Assembly: GCA_000509105.1 (NCBI GenBank)
Contig: BAIF02000027.1
Coordinates: 1-64,000, forward strand
Direction: 5' to 3'
Source of the DNA: Clostridiales bacterium VE202-21
Lineage (GTDB): Bacteria; Bacillota; Clostridia; Lachnospirales; Lachnospiraceae
Length of the DNA: 64,000 bases
Positions 36,290-45,633 of this stretch are shown in pieces (position 1 is the stretch's first letter; each line of letters begins with the position of its first letter). Below the pieces are notes generated by a model. That model was not told the DNA's origin. It made no database searches and saw only the letters and a program-made list of their open reading frames with translations. A program made the translations under genes and the position numbers.

Positions 36290-37249
36290 GTGTTTGATTT
36301 TAATAAACCTAATATTGAGATTACCGAAATTTCAGAAGATAAAAAATATGGAAAATTCGTTGTCGAGCCTCTGGAACGTGGATACGGAACAACATTAGGC
36401 AATTCCCTGAGAAGAATTATGCTTTCATCCCTTCCGGGAGCAGCTATCAGTTCTGTTAAAATCGACGGAGTCCTGCACGAATTCAGTTCCATTCCGGGTG
36501 TTAAAGAAGATGTAACCGAGATTATCATGAATCTGAAATCACTGGCAATCAAGAATACATCAGAATCAGACGAAGTAAAGACCGCATATATCGAATTTGA
36601 AGGAGAAGGTGTTGTAACAGGCGCTGACATCCAGGCGGATTCCGATATTGAGATTATGAATCCCGACCAGGTCATTGCAACCTTAAGCGGAGGCAAGGAC
36701 AGCAAGTTGTACATGGAACTTACCATTACAAAAGGAAGAGGATACGTAAGCGCAGACAAGAATAAGAATGAAGACTTACCGATTGGCGTTATTCCGATTG
36801 ATTCCATATATACTCCGGTAGACCGTGTAAATCTCACAGTAGAGAATACGCGTGTCGGCCAGATTACTGACTATGACAAACTGACATTGGATGTATGGAC
36901 TAAAGGAACACTGCTTCCGGACGAGGCTGTCAGCCTTGCTGCGAAAGTGCTCAGCGAGCATCTGAAGTTGTTTATCGACCTCTCAGAAGTTGCTCAGGCT
37001 GCGGAAGTCATGATCGAAAAAGAAGATGATGAAAAAGAGAAAGTACTGGAGATGAGCATTGATGAATTAGAGCTCTCCGTACGTTCTTATAACTGTCTGA
37101 AGAGAGCAGGCATCAATACCGTCGAGGAACTTACCAATAAGACACCGGAAGATATGATGAAGGTGCGTAACCTTGGACGCAAGTCACTGGAAGAAGTGCT
37201 GGCCAAGCTGAAGGAATTAGACCTTGAGCTGAACCAGGGCGATGAATAA
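36290..37249 (+). CDS. rpoA: RNA polymerase alpha subunit
   Basis: A 319-residue alpha subunit. N-terminal assembly domain ([17 protein letters not shown] near residue 40) and a C-terminal domain with [22 protein letters not shown] and [11 protein letters not shown]. The GTG at 36290 ([11 protein letters not shown]) was chosen because AAGGAGGG lies 8 bases upstream; the open frame runs on to 36170 but without support. Confidence 0.97.
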   Translation: MFDFNKPNIEITEISEDKKYGKFVVEPLERGYGTTLGNSLRRIMLSSLPGAAISSVKIDGVLHEFSSIPGVKEDVTEIIMNLKSLAIKNTSESDEVKTAYIEFEGEGVVTGADIQADSDIEIMNPDQVIATLSGGKDSKLYMELTITKGRGYVSADKNKNEDLPIGVIPIDSIYTPVDRVNLTVENTRVGQITDYDKLTLDVWTKGTLLPDEAVSLAAKVLSEHLKLFIDLSEVAQAAEVMIEKEDDEKEKVLEMSIDELELSVRSYNCLKRAGINTVEELTNKTPEDMMKVRNLGRKSLEEVLAKLKELDLELNQGDE

Positions 37250-37250
37250 A

Positions 37251-37288
37251 CGTTACTATTCACGGCTTATGGGCCGTGTATAGTAACG
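37251..37288. repeat. Palindrome after rpoA, related to 45413-45440
   Basis: CGTTACTATTCACGGC pairs with GCCGTGTATAGTAACG (one mismatch) around a TTATGG loop. Its inner 28 bases (37256-37283) agree at 24 positions with the palindrome after uppP (45413-45440), so they look like two copies of one small repeat. Confidence 0.75.
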
Positions 37289-37422
37289 AATAAACAGCCA
37301 CTGCACCATATAGATTATTATTTGAATTATCCTGTCAGTAAGCCCGAAGAGCATGGCGGGAGCATTTGATTAATAAGCCCGAAGATGCATAACCAAATGT
37401 TTGAAAATGGAGGATTAAAACA

Positions 37423-37959
37423 ATGGCAAAGTATAGAAAACTCGGCAGAACATCCAGCCAGAGAAAAGCCTTAATCAGAAACCAGGTAACAGCTCTGCTG
37501 AATAATGGCAGAATCATTACGACAGAAGCAAAAGCAAAAGAGATCCGCAAAGTAGCGGAGGGATTAATTGCTATGGCTGTCAGAGAAAAAGATAATTACG
37601 AAGAAGTGACCGTAAAAGCAAAGGTTGCACGTAAAGATAAAGACGGCAAGAGAGTAAAAGAAGTAGTAGACGGCAAAAAAGTTACCGTATATGATGAAGT
37701 TGACAAGAAGATCAAGAAAGATATGCCGAGCAGACTTCACGCAAGAAGAGAGATGCTGAAGGTTCTTTATCCTGTAAAGGAAGTTCCGGCAGCTGCTGCA
37801 GGTAAGAAGAGAAATACAAAAGAAGTTGATCTTCCGGAAAAACTGTTCTCAGAGATCGCTCCTAAGTATACAGACCGCAACGGCGGCTACACAAGAATCG
37901 TAAAGATTGGTCAGCGTAAAGGTGACGCAGCTATGGAAGTGCTGATTGAATTAGTATAA
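37423..37959 (+). CDS. rplQ: 50S ribosomal protein L17, extended form
   Basis: A 178-residue L17, last gene of the alpha operon. RKLGRTSSQRKALIRNQVTA and GYTRIVKIGQRKGDAAMEVLIEL are standard ends. The middle carries about 50 extra Lys/Asp-rich residues (about 60-135, with KVARKDKDGKRVKEVVDGKK) compared with the usual 115-130; such extended L17 forms occur in Lachnospiraceae as far as I recall. ATG after GGAGGATT. Confidence 0.96.
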   Translation: MAKYRKLGRTSSQRKALIRNQVTALLNNGRIITTEAKAKEIRKVAEGLIAMAVREKDNYEEVTVKAKVARKDKDGKRVKEVVDGKKVTVYDEVDKKIKKDMPSRLHARREMLKVLYPVKEVPAAAAGKKRNTKEVDLPEKLFSEIAPKYTDRNGGYTRIVKIGQRKGDAAMEVLIELV

Positions 37960-38013
37960 TTCTGGAAAGAAAAGTTTATAGAGATATAAATTCTTGATAA
38001 ATAATGATACGGC

Positions 38014-38070
38014 CCGGCGGCCGCGGAAAGCTTATTGAATTTTAATGCTTTCCGCAGCCGCCGGATTTTT
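38014..38070 (+). terminator. Strong terminator of the ribosomal protein cluster
   Basis: CCGGCGG...GCGGAAAGC (38014-38031) pairs with GCTTTCCGC...CCGCCGG (38047-38064), followed by ATTTTTGT. Confidence 0.88.
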
Positions 38071-38132
38071 GTCTTCATAGTATGGATTGCATCTATTTTT
38101 GTGCAATATCAACAATGAATGTTAAAAAAATA

Positions 38133-38150
38133 ACGTTAAATATTTGACAA
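38133..38150. promoter_or_regulatory. Rex-like operator upstream of adhE
   Basis: ACGTTAAATATTTGACAA matches the Rex consensus TTGTTAANNNNTTAACAA in 11 of 14 fixed positions and overlaps the adhE -35 element. A second dyad, TTAAC-GATAG-GTTAA (38170-38184), overlaps the -10. Rex is the NADH-sensing repressor that commonly controls adhE. Confidence 0.5.
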
Positions 38151-38172
38151 AAGCAATATTGACAATTATTTA
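38144..38172 (+). promoter_or_regulatory. adhE promoter
   Basis: TTGACA (38144-38149, consensus -35), 17 bases, TATTTA (38167-38172). A leader of about 55 nt and GGGAGGAAAA lead to the start codon. Confidence 0.6.
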
Positions 38173-38235
38173 ACGATAGGTTAAACTAAAACCTGTAATT
38201 AAGAAAATTATTCTATTACGGGAGGAAAAATAGAA

Positions 38236-40854
38236 ATGGCAAAGAAGGAAAAGGTCGTAGTACCTGAGATTGTAGACAGCGTGGAAACACTCGAAGCAAA
38301 AATGAAAGCTATGCGTGAAGCTCAGAAAGTATTTGCTGCTTTTACGCAGGAACAGGTAGATAAGATTTTTTATGAAGCAGCCATGGCTGCGAATAAGATG
38401 CGTATTCCGCTTGCAAAGATGGCGGTAGAAGAGACGCAGAGAGGAATTGTGGAAGATAAGGTTATCAAGAACCACTATGCAGCTGAGTACATTTACAATG
38501 CGTATAAAGACACCAAAACATGTGGTGTGATAGAGGAAGATGCGGCGTTTGGCATTAAAAAGATAGCAGAGCCGATCGGTCTGGTAGCTGCGGTTATTCC
38601 GACCACAAACCCGACTTCAACAGCGATCTTCAAAACACTGCTTTGTCTGAAGACCAGAAATGCAATTATTATCAGCCCCCATCCTGCTGCTAAAGCATGT
38701 ACGATCGAGGCGGCAAAAGTTGTTCTGGACGCAGCTGTAAAGGCTGGCGCTCCGGAAGGCATTATCGGATGGATTGATGTACCGTCTTTGGAATTAACAA
38801 ACACCGTTATGAAGGATTCAGACATCATTCTTGCAACCGGCGGACCGGGAATGGTAAAGGCTGCTTACTCATCAGGCAAGCCGGCGCTCGGAGTAGGACC
38901 TGGAAACACACCGGTAATTATTGATGAGACAGCTGATGTTAAGATGGCAGTAAATTCCATTATACATTCCAAGACATTCGACAACGGCATGATCTGCGCA
39001 TCTGAGCAGTCTGTAACAGTTCTTGACAGCATTTATGAGGAAGTGAAAAAAGAATTTGCTTACCGTGGATGCTATTTCCTGAAAAAGGGAGCAGAGCTGG
39101 ATAAAGTACGCAAGACAATCATTATTAATGGCGCACTGAACAGCAAGATTCCGGGCAAATCAGCATACGAAATTGCAAAAATGGCTGGAGTGGATGTTCC
39201 GGAAAACACAAAAATCCTGATAGGTGAAGTGGAATCAGTAGACATTTCCGAAGAGTTTGCTCATGAAAAATTATCTCCTGTACTTGGCATGTATAAAGCA
39301 AAAACATTTGATGAAGCGTTGGAAAAAGCAGCCCAGCTTGTAGCCGACGGCGGATACGGTCACACAGCTTCCCTGTATATCCATCCGGCACAGACAGAGA
39401 AAATAGCAAAACATGCAGCAGCCATGAAAACGTGCCGTGTTCTTATCAACACACCTTCTTCTCACGGCGGCATCGGCGACCTTTACAACTTCAAAATGGC
39501 TCCATCCCTCACACTGGGATGCGGCTCATGGGGCGGAAACTCCGTTTCTGAAAATGTTGGGGTAAAACACTTACTGAATGTTAAGACAGTGGCTGAGAGG
39601 AGAGAGAATATGCTTTGGTTCAGAACACCTGAAAAGGTTTACTTCAAAAAAGGCTGTATGCCGGTTGCACTGGATGAGCTGGGAACAATCATGCACAAGA
39701 AAAAAGCATTTATCGTTACCGACTCCTTCCTGTACAAAAATGGCTACGTAGCTCCAATCGAGGCAAAACTGGATGAAATGGGTATCCAGCATTCATGCTT
39801 CTATGAAGTAGCTCCAGACCCGACCCTGCAGTGTGCACAAAAAGGTGCAGACCAGATGAGAGCATTTGAGCCGGATACAATTATCGCACTTGACGGTGGT
39901 TCTGCAATGGATGCAGCAAAGATCATGTGGGTAATGTACGAACATCCGGAAGCAAATTTTGAAGACATGGCAATGGACTTTATGGATATCCGCAAGAGAG
40001 TATATACATTCCCGAAAATGGGAGAGAAAGCTTATTTCGTAGCGATCCCGACCTCTTCAGGAACCGGTTCTGAGGTCACACCTTTTGCAATCATCACAGA
40101 TGCAGAGACCGGGGTAAAATGGCCGCTTGCAGACTACGAACTGCTTCCGAATATGGCAATTGTAGATGTTGATAACATGATGACCCAGCCAAAGGGCCTG
40201 ACAAGCGCATCAGGTATCGACGTTATGACACATGCAATCGAGGCATATGTATCTATCATGGCCACAGATTACACAGACGGCCTGGCAATGAAAGCTGTAA
40301 AGATGGTATTTGATAATCTTCCATCCGCATACGAGAACGGGGCAAACGACCCACATGCACGCGAAATGATGGCTAATGCTTCCTGTCTGGCAGGTATGGC
40401 CTTTGCAAACGCATTCCTCGGACTGAACCACTCCATGGCACACAAACTGGGTGCGTTCCATCACCTTCCACACGGTGTTGCAAATGCAGTACTCTTGACA
40501 GAAGTTATGAAATACAATTCAGCAGAGGCTCCGACAAAAATGGGGACATTCTCGCAGTACCAATACCCACATGCACTTGCAAGATATGCTGAACTGGGAC
40601 GCTTTGCAGGCTGCACAGGCAAAGATGACCAGGAAGTATTTGATAACCTTGTTGTAAAATTAGAAGAGTTAAAAGAGACAATCGGTATCAAGAAAACGAT
40701 CAAAGACTATGGCATAGATGAGAAATACTTCCTCGACACACTGGATGACATGGTAGAGCAGGCATTCAACGATCAGTGTACAGGCGCTAACCCAAGATAT
40801 CCATTGATGAAGGAGATCAAAGAGATCTATCTGAAGTGCTACTACGGCAAATAA
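38236..40854 (+). CDS. adhE: Bifunctional acetaldehyde-CoA / alcohol dehydrogenase AdhE
   Basis: An 872-residue fusion. Residues 1-440 are a CoA-acylating aldehyde dehydrogenase with catalytic Cys254 in GMICASEQS; residues about 460-872 are an iron alcohol dehydrogenase with IALDGGSAMDAAK, TSSGTGSEVTPF and the metal-binding GLNHSMAHKLGAFHHLPHG. It reduces acetyl-CoA to ethanol with two NADH, in long filaments called spirosomes in other species. Single-gene unit between terminators with its own promoter and a Rex-like site, so redox control is likely. Confidence 0.97.
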   Translation: MAKKEKVVVPEIVDSVETLEAKMKAMREAQKVFAAFTQEQVDKIFYEAAMAANKMRIPLAKMAVEETQRGIVEDKVIKNHYAAEYIYNAYKDTKTCGVIEEDAAFGIKKIAEPIGLVAAVIPTTNPTSTAIFKTLLCLKTRNAIIISPHPAAKACTIEAAKVVLDAAVKAGAPEGIIGWIDVPSLELTNTVMKDSDIILATGGPGMVKAAYSSGKPALGVGPGNTPVIIDETADVKMAVNSIIHSKTFDNGMICASEQSVTVLDSIYEEVKKEFAYRGCYFLKKGAELDKVRKTIIINGALNSKIPGKSAYEIAKMAGVDVPENTKILIGEVESVDISEEFAHEKLSPVLGMYKAKTFDEALEKAAQLVADGGYGHTASLYIHPAQTEKIAKHAAAMKTCRVLINTPSSHGGIGDLYNFKMAPSLTLGCGSWGGNSVSENVGVKHLLNVKTVAERRENMLWFRTPEKVYFKKGCMPVALDELGTIMHKKKAFIVTDSFLYKNGYVAPIEAKLDEMGIQHSCFYEVAPDPTLQCAQKGADQMRAFEPDTIIALDGGSAMDAAKIMWVMYEHPEANFEDMAMDFMDIRKRVYTFPKMGEKAYFVAIPTSSGTGSEVTPFAIITDAETGVKWPLADYELLPNMAIVDVDNMMTQPKGLTSASGIDVMTHAIEAYVSIMATDYTDGLAMKAVKMVFDNLPSAYENGANDPHAREMMANASCLAGMAFANAFLGLNHSMAHKLGAFHHLPHGVANAVLLTEVMKYNSAEAPTKMGTFSQYQYPHALARYAELGRFAGCTGKDDQEVFDNLVVKLEELKETIGIKKTIKDYGIDEKYFLDTLDDMVEQAFNDQCTGANPRYPLMKEIKEIYLKCYYGK

Positions 40855-40873
40855 GCTTCCCGGTCTTTCATCC

Positions 40874-40905
40874 ACAGCCGCCGTGTCATACGGCACAGCG
40901 GCTGT
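40874..40905 (+). terminator. Hairpin after adhE
   Basis: ACAGCCGC (40874-40881) pairs with GCGGCTGT (40898-40905), with an inner CCGT/ACGG. Weak T-tract; A-rich after it. Confidence 0.6.
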
Positions 40906-40956
40906 ATAAAAATCATAAGATATCCTCTTGAATATAAATTTTTTCTCACAAATATG

Positions 40957-40983
40957 AGCGTGGCGCATAAGCGTCACGCTTTT
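40957..40983 (+). terminator. Second terminator hairpin after adhE
   Basis: AGCGTGGCGC (40957-40966), loop ATAA, GCGTCACGCT (40971-40980), TTT. Confidence 0.6.
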
Positions 40984-40990
40984 AAATTCC

Positions 40991-41013
40991 GCAAAGGGGT
41001 CTGACCCCTTTGC
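40991..41013. repeat. Dispersed GGGGTCWGACCCC palindrome, copy 3
   Basis: A 23-nt palindrome with 11-bp arms around a T (GCAAAGGGGTC ... GACCCCTTTGC). Same core and flanks as 4017-4037. Confidence 0.85.
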
Positions 41014-41091
41014 TTCAGAATGATACAAAATTAACAATAAAACTATATAAAAAAAGATAGTTAAAAATTGCACAAAATTACTCGAGGGGTC

Positions 41092-41121
41092 TTACATTGT
41101 TAAAAAAGTTGATGTATAATA
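41092..41121 (+). promoter_or_regulatory. Promoter of the phosphotransferase-like gene
   Basis: TTACAT (41092-41097), 18 bases, TATAAT (41116-41121), perfect -10. Confidence 0.6.
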
Positions 41122-41165
41122 AATACAACTTAAAAGAGCGGCATCAAAAATAGGAGGTATAGCTT

Positions 41166-41920
41166 ATGAAACTGGAAGAAAAGAATTTAATCGTGGAACG
41201 TCCTTATAAGAAAGTTTACAAATGTGAAGATAGTGTAGTAAAAGTATTCGAATCTGCGCATCCAAAATCCGCAGTATTCAACGAGGCGCTGAATACTGCC
41301 AGAGTAGAAGAGACAGGACTGGATATCCCAAAGGTAAAAGAGGTAACACAGATAGACGGCAAATGGGCGCTTTCCATCGAATACAAAGCAGGAAAGACAT
41401 TGGAAGACATGATGGAAGCAGACAGCAGCAACCTGGAAAAATATATGGAGGACTTTGTAGACCTGCAGCTGACGGTACATGCCAAGACTGCACCGCTGCT
41501 AAACAAGCTGAAAGATAAACTGTCCCGTCAGATTAACGGCCTGAAAGACTTAGATGCCACAACAAGATACGAGCTGCTCACAAGGCTGGAGAGCATGCCG
41601 AAGCACAATAAAGTCTGCCACGGCGATTTCAACCCAAGCAACGTAATCGTAGGGAAAAACGGCAAGATGACAGTCGTAGATGGGCACACGCAACCCAGGG
41701 CAACGCCAGCGCAGATGCAGCCATGACCTATCTGCTGTTCGCACTAAAAGACCAGAATGCAGCAGACCTGTATATGAAGCTGTTCTGCAAAAAGAGCGAT
41801 ACAGCAAAACAATACGTACAGCAGTGGCTGCCAATCGTAGCAGCGGCACAGCTCACAAAAGATAACGAACTAGAAAAAGATTTCCTAATGAAATGGATTG
41901 ATGTGATCGATTATCAGTAG
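41166..41920 (+). pseudogene. Aminoglycoside/choline phosphotransferase-like gene, one-base frameshift
   Basis: The first part (to about 41680) has a kinase-like N-lobe and the catalytic loop CHGDFNPSNVIV; the reading frame then changes to 41723-41920 (MTYLLFALKDQ...). Adding one T at 41681 (GTAGATGGG to GTAGATTGGG) restores VVDWAHATQGNASADAAMTYLLFALK, the expected second metal-binding Asp and following helix. So the gene is an APH-family phosphotransferase broken by a single missing base, either a real mutation or a sequencing error after a run of G. Substrate unknown; small size (about 250 residues) suits the choline-kinase-like branch. AGGAGG site upstream. Confidence 0.82.
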
Positions 41921-41941
41921 GGGTGTTTTGGGGAGGGGGAC

Positions 41942-42241
41942 GCTAAGAGGAAGGTGAGACTGTTTCCCCCCGCGGGGGCAGTACATGCCGTTTCAAACTC
42001 CTGCCCACTTGCGGAGAATCCGTAAGAGAAAAAACAGGGAACAGGAAGGGACTTGCCGCAGTTGGCCCGAATGCCGATGCATTGGCGCCGCCGGTGGCAA
42101 CAGAATTTGTTTTGGTAAAACAAATTCTGCCCTCCCTGTGCCCTGTTTTTTCTCTAACGGATTCTAACCGCGCGTTCTATGGAGTTTTGAAACGGCATGC
42201 ACTGTCCCCGCGGGGGGAAACAGTCTCACCTTCCTCTTAGC
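41942..42241. repeat. 300-nt inverted-repeat element with three-way-junction shape
   Basis: The outer 60 bases on each side are near-perfect complements (GCTAAGAGGAAGGTGAGACT at 41942 pairs with its complement ending at 42241); a second stem block AGAATCCGT/ACGGATTCT with AGAGAAAAAACAGGG follows. Inside are two hairpins: one around AATGC-CGAT-GCATT (42070-42083) and a perfect CAGAATTTGTTTT/AAAACAAATTCTG (42101-42129). No coding potential. Confidence 0.85.
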
Positions 42242-42265
42242 TGGACGCATCCGCCGGTAACTAAA

Positions 42266-42284
42266 ACCTCCCTATTGGGGAGGT
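42266..42284 (-). terminator. Terminator of the cell-wall hydrolase gene
   Basis: ACCTCCC-TATT-GGGGAGGT; on the minus strand the stem is followed by TTTTA. It lies about 150 bases beyond the hydrolase stop. Confidence 0.6.
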
Positions 42285-42437
42285 CTTTGGTCGGTGACAG
42301 TGGATCTGATGTGAATGGCCGTAATTTTGCCCAGGGCGGAAGTGATACTGTGTACATAATTAATTCCCATAAGACATACCCTCCCCATCTCAGTCAGGCG
42401 GATCTCATCCAAAAAGCCCTAAAATCGAATCCCCCCG

Positions 42438-43604
42438 CTACCAGCTTGGGAAGAAGAGGTTATTTCCGATGTTGACTCCAGGCCTCCCCGCTGTTCCTGC
42501 GTAGAGGAAGTAATAGCAGTCGGATACTGCGGCCAGCCGTGCTCCGTTGATGGCATCCTGGGCCACGGTATAGGCCAGTTCGCTGGCGCCTCTTGCGAGT
42601 ACGGCATCCAGACGGCCTGACCATACCGGTTCAAACTGTCCGCCTGCGTAGACGACATCTGTGATCGTGTTCGGGAAGATTGGACTGTTTACGCGGTTCA
42701 TGATAACTGTTGCTACGGCAAGCATGGAATCGTAATCATGCATGGCCTCACAATCGAGTATTGCCGCAAATACATCCAGATCGTTTCCGGCCACATTGGT
42801 TGCTCCGCCGTTGACTATGGTGTCATCATAACCACCGTTATCACTGCCGCCTCCGGAATCATTGCCTCCGGATGGCGTATCTCCGGGATCATTGTTGTCA
42901 TTCGCATTGTTATTGCCACTGTCAGGCTTCTGAGCAGCGGCGTTTTCTGCGGCAACTTTAGCGGCCGCCTCTGCAGCCAGTTTGGCGGCTTCCTCCTCCC
43001 GCAGTTTTTTAAGCTGTGCGTTGAAGGCGTTCAGATCAGTAGAGGTTGCCTCCGCCTTCTGAACCAGCTCTGCCTGCCGGGTCTCCAGGTTTTTCTGCAG
43101 TTCCTTCATGGAATCCTGCTGAGCCTCCAGAGTTATTTTTCTGTCAGCAATCTCTTTCTGGGTCTCCTGCAGGATCTGGAGCATACTCCGGTCATATTTA
43201 CTGATATTCTGTATGAAGTCGGCTTTGTTTAAAAAGTCAGTCAGGTTGTCCGCCGAAAAAAGCATCTCCAGGAGTGTTGCATTACCGGTTTCATACATAT
43301 ACTTAATACGGGATTTCATATCTTCGTATTGTTGTGCTTCGTCTGCCTCTGCCTCAGCTAAGGAATCTTTTGTCCTCTGGATTTCACCGTTGGTAATTTC
43401 AACCTGCATCTCAGTTGTTGATATCTCATCACTTATTGCCACAAGTTCCTGATTGATACCTTCAAGCTGGTTCTGCAGATCAGAAGTTTTGCTTTCGAGA
43501 CTTTCTGCATCTTCGGCGTGCGCCGGGAAAACAGAAAGCACCAGTACAAGAGAACAGATAAATGCCAGAAGAGCCTGTCCCCTGTGTTTTAAGCGCAATT
43601 TCAT
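42438..43604 (-). CDS. Secreted cell-wall hydrolase: coiled coil + SleB-type domain
   Basis: A 388-residue exported protein. Signal peptide (basic start, hydrophobic 12-26, VFPAHA cleavage region near residue 30). Residues about 33-220 are a PcsB/CwlO-like coiled coil ending in an Ala/Lys-rich stretch; residues 225-270 are a Gly/Asn/Asp linker; the C-terminal 115 residues match SleB/CwlJ hydrolases (FAAILDCEAMHDYDSMLAVA, VIMNRV, FPNTITDVVYAGGQF). It probably cleaves peptidoglycan, with the coiled coil controlling access as in PcsB. Own promoter, single gene. Confidence 0.88.
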   Translation of the reverse strand: MKLRLKHRGQALLAFICSLVLVLSVFPAHAEDAESLESKTSDLQNQLEGINQELVAISDEISTTEMQVEITNGEIQRTKDSLAEAEADEAQQYEDMKSRIKYMYETGNATLLEMLFSADNLTDFLNKADFIQNISKYDRSMLQILQETQKEIADRKITLEAQQDSMKELQKNLETRQAELVQKAEATSTDLNAFNAQLKKLREEEAAKLAAEAAAKVAAENAAAQKPDSGNNNANDNNDPGDTPSGGNDSGGGSDNGGYDDTIVNGGATNVAGNDLDVFAAILDCEAMHDYDSMLAVATVIMNRVNSPIFPNTITDVVYAGGQFEPVWSGRLDAVLARGASELAYTVAQDAINGARLAAVSDCYYFLYAGTAGRPGVNIGNNLFFPSW

Positions 43605-43640
43605 ATTCTACAATTCCTTTCTTAATTGTTTTGCCCTGAT

Positions 43641-43669
43641 ATTATACTATAAATTGCTTTATTAAGCAA
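43641..43669 (-). promoter_or_regulatory. Promoter of the cell-wall hydrolase gene
   Basis: On the minus strand: TTGCTT (43669-43664), 17 bases, TATAAT (43646-43641), about 37 bases before the start codon. Confidence 0.65.
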
Positions 43670-43723
43670 ATTTTGATAGAATAAGTTATAAAAATTTAGT
43701 GAGATGTAAGGAGCTGGCAGGAG

Positions 43724-44569
43724 ATGAAACAGCAGATAAAAATGATTGGACTGGACTTGGACGGTACACTTTTGAATGACAAAAAGGAACTGCTGCCGTA
43801 TACAAAGCATGTGCTGCAGGAAGCAATTGCAAAAGGGATAGTTGTACTGATGGCAACAGGAAGGCCGTTTACGGGCATTCCGGAGGAACTGAGATTTTTT
43901 CCCGGCATACGCTATGCACTTACCGCAAACGGGGCAAGGGTGATCGATGCGCAGGAAGAGAAAATTCTCATGGAACGCCTCCTTCCGATAGAAAAAGCGA
44001 AGAAAGCATTGGAAACTCTGCGGAAATATGATACATTACAAGAAGTGTACTTTGATGGACAGGGGTATGCAGATAAGGAGAAGCTGGATTCCATCAGCCG
44101 TTACCATCACAATCCACATATGTGGGATTATGTGCGCAGGACCAGGAAAGCAGTGCCGGATGTCATGGCGCTGGCAATGGAACGATATCAGGATATGGAT
44201 AAAATGCAGGCGTTGTTTGCCAATCTGGAAGACAAAACAGCCGCGTGGAGGGAACTGGAACAGCAGGAGGGTATCGTACTGGTCAGCTCACTGGGATATA
44301 ATATAGAAATAAACGCTGCCGGAGTAAACAAGGGAACAGCATTAGTTGAACTGGGCAGCATGATTGGAATCAGGCGTGAGGAGATTATGGCATGTGGTGA
44401 TGGCGACAACGATATTGAGATGATAAAAGAAGCCGGCTTTGGCGTTGCGATGGGCAATGCGGAAGAAGAGGTAAAGGCCGCCGCAGATTACATAACACTT
44501 TCCAATGAAGAAGAGGGGGCGGCAAAGGCCATTGAAAGATTTGCTCTAAGAGGAGGAGACATATGTTAG
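43724..44569 (+). CDS. Cof-type HAD-IIB phosphatase
   Basis: A 281-residue HAD hydrolase of the Cof subfamily. Motif I is [11 protein letters not shown] (nucleophile Asp near residue 10), motif II ATGRP, and motif [16 protein letters not shown]. Cof proteins dephosphorylate sugar phosphates, FMN or nucleotides with loose specificity, so the substrate cannot be named. The gene overlaps uppP by 7 bases, suggesting coupled translation and perhaps a shared envelope role. AAGGAG precedes the start. Confidence 0.93.
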   Translation: MKQQIKMIGLDLDGTLLNDKKELLPYTKHVLQEAIAKGIVVLMATGRPFTGIPEELRFFPGIRYALTANGARVIDAQEEKILMERLLPIEKAKKALETLRKYDTLQEVYFDGQGYADKEKLDSISRYHHNPHMWDYVRRTRKAVPDVMALAMERYQDMDKMQALFANLEDKTAAWRELEQQEGIVLVSSLGYNIEINAAGVNKGTALVELGSMIGIRREEIMACGDGDNDIEMIKEAGFGVAMGNAEEEVKAAADYITLSNEEEGAAKAIERFALRGGDIC

Positions 44570-45390
44570 AAGCTTTAAAGGTAATTGTACTGGGGATTGT
44601 AGAAGGTATTACCGAATGGCTGCCGATCAGCAGCACGGGACACCTGATACTTGTAGAAGAGTTTATAAAGCTGAAGATGACGGAAGACTTTATGTCAATG
44701 TTTAATGTGGTTATTCAGCTGGGGGCAATCCTGGCGGTCGTAGTCATCTATTTCCATAAACTGAATCCGTTTTCTAATACGAAGACGCAGAAACAGAAGA
44801 TGCTGACCCTCCAGCTGTGGGTTAAAGTTCTGATCGCATCGGTTCCGGCAGCCATAATCGGCCTTTTATTTGATGACTTTATTGATGCGCATTTGATGAA
44901 TTATGTGGTAGTAGCGATTACGTTGATCCTATATGGTATTGCATTTATTGTTGTGGAAAAACGGCATGAACATGTGAAGCCGGCGGTGAAGAGGCTGTCA
45001 GACCTGACGATCCCAATGGTAGTGATTATTGGATGCTTCCAGGTACTGGCACTGATACCGGGCACCTCACGGTCGGGCGCAACGATAATCGGCGGTCTGC
45101 TGATTGGGGCGGCGAGAGGCGTAGCCGCGGAATTTACATTTTTCTTAGCCATTCCGGTTATGTTTGGGGCCAGCTTCCTTAAGATCATTAAGTTCGGTTT
45201 CCATTTTACGGGTGCGGAAGTATTTTTGCTGCTGCTTGGATGTATCATCTCCTTCGTGGTATCTATATTCGCCATCAAGTTTTTGATGCAGTATATCAAG
45301 AATCATGACTTTAAAGTATTCGGATATTACCGGATTGTTCTGGGAATCATTGTGCTGCTCTACTTTGGAATGACAGCATTATTTGCATAA
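44563..45390 (+). CDS. uppP: Undecaprenyl-diphosphate phosphatase UppP
   Basis: A 275-residue integral membrane enzyme (BacA family) recycling the lipid carrier of cell-wall synthesis. The two catalytic motifs are [17 protein letters not shown] (about residues 13-29) and [10 protein letters not shown] (about 166-175); eight or so membrane segments are seen. It also gives bacitracin tolerance in this family. AGAGGAGG lies inside the preceding HAD gene. Confidence 0.97.
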   Translation: MLEALKVIVLGIVEGITEWLPISSTGHLILVEEFIKLKMTEDFMSMFNVVIQLGAILAVVVIYFHKLNPFSNTKTQKQKMLTLQLWVKVLIASVPAAIIGLLFDDFIDAHLMNYVVVAITLILYGIAFIVVEKRHEHVKPAVKRLSDLTIPMVVIIGCFQVLALIPGTSRSGATIIGGLLIGAARGVAAEFTFFLAIPVMFGASFLKIIKFGFHFTGAEVFLLLLGCIISFVVSIFAIKFLMQYIKNHDFKVFGYYRIVLGIIVLLYFGMTALFA

Positions 45391-45412
45391 AAAGCGGCAG
45401 ACAGAAGTGATC

Positions 45413-45440
45413 CTATGCACGGCCCATGGGCCGTGCATAG
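45413..45440. repeat. 28-bp perfect palindrome after uppP
   Basis: CTATGCACGGCCCA is followed by its exact complement. It resembles 37256-37283 in 24 of 28 positions. Confidence 0.85.
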
Positions 45441-45481
45441 CAGCGTATAAAGTACAGAAAAGAAATAGTACATTCAGTACG

Positions 45482-45510
45482 GAGATGGCCTCTATGGCCT
45501 TCTCTTTTTT
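45482..45510 (+). terminator. Rho-independent terminator after uppP
   Basis: GAGATGGCC (45482-45490), TCTAT loop, GGCCTTCTC (45496-45504), then six T. Confidence 0.85.
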
Positions 45511-45550
45511 ATTTCCTGGTGGAATATTAAGGGAAATACGGCGCATAGTC

Positions 45551-45578
45551 TTGTTTTTTATAGAAAACATGATAAAAT
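45551..45578 (+). promoter_or_regulatory. Promoter of the amino-acid ABC operon
   Basis: TTGTTT (45551-45556), 16 bases, TAAAAT (45573-45578). Confidence 0.5.
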
Positions 45579-45633
45579 ATAGAGATAATGTGTATGATTA
45601 TGCATAACAATGTAAATTTGGAGGGTACGGAAA

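Noticed and set aside
35728..36837. 369-codon minus-strand ORF over rpsD and rpoA
   Set aside because: Shadow of two secure genes.
42197..42475. 92-codon ORF at the end of the 300-nt element
   Set aside because: It translates the arm of the inverted repeat and the end of the hydrolase gene in antisense.
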